This document shows, piece by piece, positions 1 through 4,256 of a DNA stretch of 7,447 nucleotides (position 1 is the first letter of the stretch; each line of letters starts with the position of its first letter). Position numbers and translations under genes: made by a program. The DNA comes from JABHVE01 sp047517625 (GTDB taxonomy: Bacteria; Pseudomonadota; Alphaproteobacteria; UBA2966; CAIVPW01), in contig JAKZSO010000082.1 of NCBI GenBank assembly GCA_047517625.1, positions 1-7,447 of the forward strand, written 5' to 3'. The notes under the pieces are model-generated. The model searched no databases. It worked only from the letters and a program-made list of their open reading frames with translations, and was not told the DNA's origin.

Positions 1-291
1 CTAAATTACTCGGGAAAGTTCGAAGAGGCCGTGGCTGAGTACGAAAGAGAGCTGGCCCGGCCGCCCAGTTCCACTTTTCATGAATGGTGGACGCGCCTGG
101 ATCTTTCACTGGCGCTTGAGGCGCTTGGGCGCGTGGACGAAGCCCGCGCTCAACTCGCTCTGGCCATCGAGCTAAACCCCGATCTTTCAACGATAGAAGC
201 CCGAAGGATCGAGTACCGCTTGCATGAGGACCAAAGCTATGCTGAGGGATTGCTTGCCACGTTTCGCCGCCTCGGCATGCCCGAAGAATGA
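1..291 (+). CDS. TPR-containing protein, C-terminal fragment (possibly a class III adenylate cyclase/TPR protein)
   Basis: The gene enters from the left edge in frame 1 and ends at TGA 289-291, leaving 96 residues. Two tetratricopeptide-like units are visible. The first has 'GKFEEAVAEYERELARPP'. The second runs from 'WTRLDLSLALEALGRVDEA' to 'AIELNPDLS', with the usual G-x-x-x-E-A and A-x-x-x-N-P pattern. The last residues, 'LLATFRRLGMPEE', resemble the 'LRKAGLPE' terminus common in alphaproteobacterial proteins that join an N-terminal adenylate/guanylate cyclase or winged-helix domain to C-terminal TPRs. The catalytic or DNA-binding part lies outside the window, so the full function cannot be given. 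TPRs act as protein-interaction scaffolds. A strong hairpin follows five bases after the stop. The TPR call is fairly safe; the cyclase link is only a guess from the C-terminus. Confidence 0.72.
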   Translation, partial: LNYSGKFEEAVAEYERELARPPSSTFHEWWTRLDLSLALEALGRVDEARAQLALAIELNPDLSTIEARRIEYRLHEDQSYAEGLLATFRRLGMPEE

Positions 292-295
292 GCGC

Positions 296-327
296 CGGCG
301 GCAAGGCAGCGACGATCCTTGCCGCCG
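296..327 (+). terminator. Strong stem-loop after the TPR gene
   Basis: Positions 296-306 (CGGCGGCAAGG) and 317-327 (CCTTGCCGCCG) are perfect reverse complements, giving an 11-bp GC-rich stem with a 10-base loop. It begins five bases after the TGA of the upstream gene, where a transcription terminator would sit. No run of T follows, so it is not a textbook intrinsic terminator. It could end transcription with Rho or protect the 3' end of the mRNA. Confidence 0.6.
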
Positions 328-569
328 AGGCGGGCGATCGATCAGCGCTTCTTCGCTTGGCATCTCAAAACGTGCGCGACGACGCTGTCGCCGAGATCGC
401 ACCGCTTCCGACCCACCGCCCAGCTTGCGGTACATGCGCGCACGCATCGTGAGAGCGTGAGTCGCGAGATCGAATCCTGGACCGCGCGCGCGTTGGGAAC
501 GTTATCCAGGGCCGATTGGTCACAATCGAACTGGCCACGCTTGTGCGAATCGTCCCCAAGGAACTAGGA
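328..569. other. Gene-free stretch with no recognised product
   Basis: Several short overlapping frames are open here on both strands, which is expected in GC-rich DNA. None has a Shine-Dalgarno, a recognisable domain or a hydrophobic pattern. One small symmetry is present at 513-528: CGATTG, GTCA, CAATCG, a perfect 6-bp inverted repeat that could be a protein-binding site. The stretch CCAGGGCCGATTGG at 506-519 recurs at 782-795 inside the DUF2306 gene. The region could hold the remains of a lost gene, but nothing in it can be named. Confidence 0.4.
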
Positions 570-679
570 GACCGACCGGTCATTACCCACCGGTCATGCT
601 CTCAACCATCAATGTGAATCTTCCCACGTTGTGGGAAAACGCACCGGTCGCCCGGCGAACATCGGGGTAAGAAACCGGT
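570..679. promoter_or_regulatory. Cluster of ACCGGT palindromes, possible TetR-type operator region
   Basis: The palindromic hexamer ACCGGT occurs four times in about 105 bases, at 575-580, 589-594, 643-648 and 674-679. The first two are part of a 9-bp direct repeat ACCGGTCAT with start-to-start spacing of 14 bases. The first copy is also the core of GACC-N4-GGTC (570-581), a layout seen in operators of TetR-family repressors such as NemR. The cluster ends about 40 bases before the DUF2306 start codon, so it is well placed to control that gene. No regulator gene is in the window, and no clear -35/-10 pair was found here. Confidence 0.45.
621..637. promoter_or_regulatory. 17-bp inverted repeat, candidate operator
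   Basis: TTCCCAC and GTGGGAA (7-bp perfect arms) flank GTT. The site sits between the second and third ACCGGT copies, 83 bases before the DUF2306 start. A partial echo of its right half, TTGTGGSAAARC, occurs at 629-640 and 684-695 with 10 of 12 bases identical. The symmetry fits a dimeric regulator. A transcribed hairpin is possible, but the arms are short. The binding protein is unknown. Confidence 0.4.
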
Positions 680-720
680 GCCATTGTGGCAAAGCAACTT
701 CGGAATGAAGGAGAGAGCCG

Positions 721-1452
721 GTGATTACGGATTTCAACGTGATGGTGCGGGCGTCGAGAAACAGTAGCATGACCTCCTCCACCAGGGCCGATTGGCTGGT
801 GCCCGCCGGGCTGATCGCGCTCGGCATCGTCCCGGCTGCCTTCGGTGCCGTTCGCCTGGCCGAACTGGCCGGCGGCGCGGAGATCACGCCGGAAAACGCG
901 CGGTTCTTCGCGGCGCCCCTGCCCGTGGTGCTGCACATTCTCAGCGCCAGCGTCTACGTCATTCTGGGTGCTTTCCAATTCTCCCCCGGCATACGCCGCC
1001 GGAGACCCGGCTGGCACCGCGGTGCTGGGCGCCTGCTGGTTCCCCTCGGACTTGTCGCCGCGCTTTCGGCTCTGTGGATGACCCAGTTCTATCCCCCTGG
1101 CGATCACGACGGCCCGCTCCTTTATGTCATCCGGCTGGTGGCGGGCTCGGCGTGGGTCTTGTTCATCTGCCTCGGTTTTGCCGCCATCCGCCGTCGGGAC
1201 ATCGCCCGGCACCGCGCCTGGATGATGCGTGGCTATGCGATCGGCCTCGGGGCCGGCACACAGTCGCTGACCCTTGGGAACTGGTTCCTGATCGTCGGTG
1301 CGTCGCCGGGTGAGCTTAGCAGGGCGCTGCTCATGGGGGCCGGCTGGGCGATAAACCTCGCCGTAGCCGAATGGCTCGTCCGCAGGCGGCCAGCCTATCC
1401 AAGCCGGCCAAGGGAACCAAAGGCCATGACCCCGGCACCGGAAAGCCCATGA
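721..1452 (+). CDS. DUF2306 family multi-pass membrane protein
   Basis: This encodes 243 residues. GTG 721 is chosen as the start because AAGGAG lies at 708-713 with seven bases between; ATG 742 or ATG 769 are weaker alternatives. About six hydrophobic segments are visible, near residues 26-47, 66-87, 103-119, 132-156, 171-191 and 203-221, so it should sit in the inner membrane. DUF2306 hallmarks are present: H72 in the second span followed by 'GAFQF' (83-87), then 'WHRGAGRL' (98-105) and 'HRAWMMRGYAIG' (164-175). The conserved histidines and arginines near the membrane face suggest cofactor or proton handling, but no activity is established for the family. The C-terminus is a basic, proline-rich tail. 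The upstream operator-like cluster suggests repressor control. The family assignment is good; the function is unknown. Confidence 0.85.
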   Translation: MITDFNVMVRASRNSSMTSSTRADWLVPAGLIALGIVPAAFGAVRLAELAGGAEITPENARFFAAPLPVVLHILSASVYVILGAFQFSPGIRRRRPGWHRGAGRLLVPLGLVAALSALWMTQFYPPGDHDGPLLYVIRLVAGSAWVLFICLGFAAIRRRDIARHRAWMMRGYAIGLGAGTQSLTLGNWFLIVGASPGELSRALLMGAGWAINLAVAEWLVRRRPAYPSRPREPKAMTPAPESP

Positions 1453-1541
1453 AGAACAGGGTGATCATCCCTGACTCCAGGAAAGAAACCTGGATCGACC
1501 TCTGTGAGGAGTCCAGGCAGCACATGACGCAATCCAAGTAG
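1449..1541 (+). CDS. Possible 30-residue ORF translationally coupled to DUF2306
   Basis: ATG 1449 overlaps the TGA of the DUF2306 gene as ATGA, the usual geometry for translational coupling, and the frame closes at TAG 1539-1541. The peptide is hydrophilic and mixed in charge, starting 'MKNRVIIPDSRKETWIDLCE' and ending 'MTQSK'. It has no membrane segment and no family I recognise. The only Shine-Dalgarno-like sequence, GGAAAG at 1440-1445, is three bases from the ATG and therefore poor. The ORF coincides with several hairpins, so the base sequence may be kept for RNA structure rather than for protein. It may be a chance ORF. Confidence 0.28.
   Translation: MKNRVIIPDSRKETWIDLCEESRQHMTQSK
1457..1517 (+). 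promoter_or_regulatory. Tandem, mutually exclusive hairpins downstream of DUF2306
   Basis: Three structures follow the DUF2306 stop codon. CAGGG (1457-1461) pairs with CCCTG (1469-1473) across a 7-base loop. TCCAGG (1476-1481) pairs with CCTGGA (1489-1494), also across 7 bases. The same CCTGGA can instead pair with a second TCCAGG (1512-1517), enclosing CCTC-TGT-GAGG (1499-1509). The two identical TCCAGG copies compete for one partner, as in attenuator-like switches. No T-run follows, so it is not an obvious terminator. Confidence 0.35.
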
Positions 1542-1682
1542 ACGACGCCACCAAGCAAGGGCCACCGCCGCATCAACACCGGCGCTCAGTCCAGGCGCCA
1601 GCCAATAGCTGATGGAGTACAACCCGCGGTTCATGCTACATCCCATGCAATAAACTCATAATCTGAGCTGGGCTGGTTGTTG

Positions 1683-2063
1683 ATGGACGCGAAACAGCTT
1701 GTCGAGGTGTTACGCAATCACGACCGATATGTTCGGGGCCTGGCCGGTGGCGCGCGCGCAGATTTGCGCGGCCAGGATTTTTCTGGGCTGAAGCTCGCCA
1801 AGGTCAATCTAGAGGGGGCGATCCTGTCCGGCGCCCATTTCACGGACGGGGTGATCGCGTACGCCAATTTCAGTGCCGCCGACCTGTTCTGCGCTAATTT
1901 CGACCGGGCCGAGGCCGAGGGCGCCAATTTCAGACGTTCGGACCTCCGCGGCTCAAGCTTTCGCGGCGCCAAACTGACCGATTCATGCATGGACGAGGCG
2001 GACATCAGAGCCGGAGCCTCGATGAACGCGCCCACCCACCGAGCCCGACCTGTCGGATGCTAA
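1683..2063 (+). pseudogene. Pentapeptide-repeat protein, 5' part (frameshifted)
   Basis: The first in-frame ATG is 1683; TTG codons at 1677 and 1680 are also open, and there is no clear Shine-Dalgarno. Residues 1-20 form a helix-like cap with 'LVEVLRNHDRYVRGL', followed by 'GGARADLRGQDFSGLKL', a common entry to pentapeptide domains. A(D/N)(L/F)xx units then run from about residue 25 to 114, for example 'ANFSAADLFCANFDRAEAEG' at 61-80. Such units fold into a right-handed quadrilateral beta-helix. After residue 118 the frame goes out of register and yields a non-repeat tail ending at TAG/TAA-free codons up to TAA 2061-2063. The pentapeptide pattern resumes at once in frame 1. A CATAAT box at 1657-1662 could be a -10 element, but no good -35 accompanies it. 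The function is unknown; some family members mimic DNA and shield gyrase, but nothing here points to that. Confidence 0.75.
2031..2040 (+). repeat. CCCA tandem duplication at the frameshift point
   Basis: The bases CCCACCCACC are 2.5 copies of CCCA. Removing one copy joins frame 3 to frame 1 as '...SMNAPT-EPDLSDANLDD', which restores an unbroken pentapeptide pattern. A replication-slippage duplication of four bases is therefore the simplest cause of the frame break. Confidence 0.6.
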
Positions 2064-2643
2064 TTTGGACGATTCCAGCTTACAAAACGCCAAGTTGGCA
2101 GGAGCAGATCTCAACCACGCGTCGATTGTAAACGCCAATCTTTCCGGCTCGTCCATGCCGAACGTCGATTTGCGCGGCGCCGATCTTACCGGGGCCAGCC
2201 TCGATTCGGCCGTGCTCAAGGACGCCAATTTGACCGGCGCCAATCTGCACAAGGCGAGCTTGAACAACGCCAGCATGACTGGCGCGAACCTGAGCGGGGC
2301 GATCCTTGCGGATGTCGATCTGACGACCGTCAACCTGCGCGATGCCGACTACAGTGCCGGCGCCAGTCGAATGCCGATCGAGATCCAAACAAAGCTGCGG
2401 GATCACGCCCTGTGGTCGGAATCCGGCGGCGCCGAGGGCAAGCGGGCCGTTTTGGGGCTCGACGAGCTAGCGGGCACCGATTTGGAGGGTATTTTCCTAA
2501 GCGGTGCTGATCTCCGCGCCTGCAACTTGTCAGGGACGCGCCTCGTCGGCGACGCACCGAATCATAACTGCCACCGTGGGCCTCGGACGGGGCTCGTTTC
2601 ATCGCTGACATGCGAACGACGGGGCGCTGTGCCCGTTACATGA
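2041..2643 (+). pseudogene. Pentapeptide-repeat protein, 3' part (frameshifted)
   Basis: This is the continuation of the pentapeptide gene in frame 1, homologous from 'EPDLSDANLDD' at 2041 to TGA 2641-2643. About 18 regular units follow, such as 'NANLSGSSMPNVDLRGADLT' and 'DANLTGANLHKASLNNASMT'. A non-repeat insert follows, 'IEIQTKLRDHALWSESGGAE' then 'GKRAVLGLDELAG' (about 2377-2481), which resembles the N-terminal cap of the same protein and begins a second pentapeptide module: 'TDLEGIFLSGADLRACNLSG'. After 'TRLVGDA' the pattern stops and the last 28 or so residues are arginine-, cysteine- and threonine-rich with no repeats, so the C-terminus looks truncated or replaced. The 3' end overlaps the convergent small gene at 2636-2716 by eight bases. 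As a stand-alone ORF it would need a TTG start (2065) with no ribosome-binding site. Confidence 0.72.
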
Positions 2644-2716
2644 ACAATGCAAACGCACCCAATATCAGCAGACCACTGACAACCGTAGCCAGAACGAGCA
2701 GCTTGACAAGGTCCAT
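2636..2716 (-). CDS. Small single-span membrane protein, 26 residues
   Basis: On the minus strand, ATG at 2716-2714 is preceded by AAGGAGG (2728-2722) with five bases between, which is near ideal and decides this start over longer upstream frames. The peptide begins 'MDLVKLLVLATVVSG' and continues with a run of L, I, G, A and F to a terminal Met. Nearly all of residues 5-26 could form one membrane helix, with acidic Asp2 and basic Lys5 at the N-terminal side. The stop is TAA at 2638-2636. A small hairpin (ACGGG 2619-2623, CCCGT 2632-2636) overlaps the stop and could end the transcript, though no U-run follows. The gene is divergent from fdh and overlaps the 3' end of the pentapeptide gene by eight bases. 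No family is recognised. It could be a regulatory membrane peptide, an accessory subunit of a membrane complex or a hydrophobic toxin. Confidence 0.62.
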   Translation of the reverse strand: MDLVKLLVLATVVSGLLILGAFALFM

Positions 2717-2721
2717 TGCCC

Positions 2722-2728
2722 CCTCCTT
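2722..2728 (-). promoter_or_regulatory. Shine-Dalgarno of the small membrane protein gene
   Basis: AAGGAGG on the minus strand is an almost full anti-16S match, five bases from the ATG. It is the best ribosome-binding site in the window and the main reason for calling the 26-residue gene. Confidence 0.65.
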
Positions 2729-2784
2729 CTTCAATGCGTCCGTCGTGGGCAGCATACACGCCGCCTGACTTTTGAGCCGAATTC

Positions 2785-2813
2785 CCTTGCCGCGCCGGGC
2801 GCGCCACGCAAGG
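2785..2813. promoter_or_regulatory. Long bulged inverted repeat in the fdh leader
   Basis: CCTTGC (2785-2790) pairs with GCAAGG (2808-2813). Directly inside, CGCGCC (2791-2796) pairs with GGCGCG (2798-2803), leaving a 4-base bulge CCAC at 2804-2807. The result is a 12-bp GC-rich stem in the intergenic space between the divergent small gene and fdh, 44 bases before the fdh ATG. It could be an operator, a 5' leader structure of fdh, or a block between the two transcription units. Confidence 0.4.
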
Positions 2814-2857
2814 ATGCTCAACAGATTTACCACCAAAATTCCAACCTGGGGGCAGAA

Positions 2858-4057
2858 ATGGCCAAGGTGGTTTGCGTTCTCTACGACGATCCGGTCCAGG
2901 GGCACCCGACGTCATATGCCCGGGACGATATCCCGACGCTCACACATTATCCCGGTGGCCAATCCGTGCCAGATCCCGGTGGCATCGATTTCACACCTGG
3001 TCATCTTTTGGGTAGCGTGACTGGTGAACTGGGGCTGCGATCCTTCCTCGAAGAAGGCGGCCATTCGTTGGTGGTAACCGCCGATAAGGACGGCGAGGAT
3101 TCCGTCTTGGACCGGGAGTTGCCGGAGGCGGAGGTCGTTATCTCCCAGCCATTCTGGCCCGCCTACCTCACCTCGGACAGGATAGCCCGGGCGCCCAATT
3201 TGAAACTCGCCATCACTGCGGGGGTTGGCTCGGATCACGTCGATCTTCAAGCCGCGATCGATCACAATATTTCTGTGGCCGAAATCACCTATTGCAACAG
3301 CATCAGTGTTGCCGAGCACGTGGTGATGATGATCCTGGCGCTCGTGCGCAATTACATTCCGTCCTATGAGTGGGTAGTCAAGGGTGGCTGGAATATTGCC
3401 GATGCCGTTTCGCGATCCTACGATTTGGAGGCGATGGTGGTGGGAACGGTTGGCGCCGGGCGCATTGGAACGGCCGTGCTTAGGCGGCTAAAGCCATTCG
3501 ACGTTGCTCTCCATTATACCGACCGTCATCGGCTCGACACCGGCGTTGAGCAAGAGCTCGGGCTTACCTATCACCAGAATGTGGAAACCCTGGTCAGCCA
3601 GTGTGATGTGATCACCATTAACTGTCCGCTGCATCCCGAGACCGAGAATTTGTTCGACGAAGCCTTGATCAGCAAGGCCAAGCGTGGGGCGTACCTCATA
3701 AACACGGCGCGGGGAAAAATTTGCGACAAGGATGCGGTAGCAGCAGCGCTTGAACGCGGGCATCTTGCGGGCTATGCGGGCGATGTTTGGTTCCCTCAGC
3801 CGCCGCCCAAGGATCACCCATGGCGAACCATGCCCCATCACGGCATGACGCCCCACGTGTCGGGGACCAGCCTTTCAGCCCAGGCGCGTTATGCCGCGGG
3901 TGTGCGCGAAATCCTGGAATGTTGGTTCGACAATCGCCCAATCCGCGAGGAGTATTTGATCGTCGAGGGCGGAAAGCTGGCCGGGGCGGGTGCCCACTCC
4001 TACAGCGCTGGCGACGCCACCGGCGGCTCCGAGGAAGCGGCTCGGTTCCGCCGTTAG
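2858..4057 (+). CDS. fdh: NAD-dependent formate dehydrogenase (EC 1.17.1.9)
   Basis: This cytoplasmic D-2-hydroxyacid-dehydrogenase-family enzyme oxidises formate to CO2 and reduces NAD+ to NADH without metals. Its 399 residues match the usual ~400, and the sequence is collinear with the Pseudomonas sp. 101 enzyme from 'MAKVVCVLYDDPV' to 'GAHSYSAGDATGGSEEAA'. All key residues are seen (numbered with Met1): P98-F99 in 'ISQPFWPAYLT', N147 in 'TYCNSISVAEHVVMMI', the NAD-binding 'GTVGAGRIG' (196-204), D222 in 'YTDRHR' (NAD over NADP), R285 in 'NTARGK', D309 and Q314 in 'GDVWFPQP', and H333-S335 in 'TPHVSGT'. The start is ATG 2858 with a weak GGGGGCAGA upstream. It ends with tandem stops TAG-TAA. 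It stands alone, with no formate transporter or molybdenum FDH nearby, so it probably serves formate detoxification or NADH supply from C1 compounds. It looks intact. Confidence 0.97.
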   Translation: MAKVVCVLYDDPVQGHPTSYARDDIPTLTHYPGGQSVPDPGGIDFTPGHLLGSVTGELGLRSFLEEGGHSLVVTADKDGEDSVLDRELPEAEVVISQPFWPAYLTSDRIARAPNLKLAITAGVGSDHVDLQAAIDHNISVAEITYCNSISVAEHVVMMILALVRNYIPSYEWVVKGGWNIADAVSRSYDLEAMVVGTVGAGRIGTAVLRRLKPFDVALHYTDRHRLDTGVEQELGLTYHQNVETLVSQCDVITINCPLHPETENLFDEALISKAKRGAYLINTARGKICDKDAVAAALERGHLAGYAGDVWFPQPPPKDHPWRTMPHHGMTPHVSGTSLSAQARYAAGVREILECWFDNRPIREEYLIVEGGKLAGAGAHSYSAGDATGGSEEAARFRR

Positions 4058-4065
4058 TAATTGCG

Positions 4066-4084
4066 GGAAACGTTGATGGTTTCC
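4066..4084 (+). terminator. Weak hairpin after fdh
   Basis: GGAAAC (4066-4071) and GTTTCC (4079-4084) form a 6-bp stem with a 7-base loop, eight bases after the TAG of fdh. There is no T-run, so termination here is only possible. A T-rich stretch beside AAAAGCTTTT (about 4161-4171) is too far downstream to serve this hairpin. Confidence 0.3.
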
Positions 4085-4256
4085 GACGACCGCCGCAGTT
4101 CCAGCTAGATCCCCTGGCGGATCAAATGGCAGATGCTTGATTGCGCTGGGCTAGTCTGGCAAAAGCTTTTTCTCTGATTAGGCCCCATGCTCCTCGCTCA
4201 TTTGTTTGGGCGCGGCTGGTCAGCCTGACGGCTTGATTATGGGGGCCCGCCTCGGG

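Noticed and set aside
450..520. tRNA-like stretch with 'GATCGAATCC' resembling a T-loop
   Set aside because: No matching D-arm, anticodon stem or acceptor stem could be found around it.
224..567. Short plus-strand frames after the TPR gene
   Set aside because: They are arginine/serine-rich, overlap one another and the terminator-like hairpin, and lack start signals.
583..1212. 209-codon minus-strand open frame opposite the DUF2306 gene
   Set aside because: It is low-complexity, rich in G, R, Q, P and H, has no domain, and is antisense to a gene with clear family motifs and a good Shine-Dalgarno.
1395..1646. 83-codon minus-strand frame with hydrophobic stretches after DUF2306
   Set aside because: No ribosome-binding site, it overlaps the DUF2306 3' end in antisense, and no family is recognised.
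2636..2905. Longer 89-residue version of the small minus-strand protein
   Set aside because: It would overlap the fdh coding start, and the strong AAGGAGG lies just before the internal ATG, marking the 26-residue form as the likely product.
4134..4175. Promoter or terminator from TTGATT and the AAAAGCTTTTT tract before the ABC-F gene
   Set aside because: No -10 element at the right spacing and no stable stem before the T-run.
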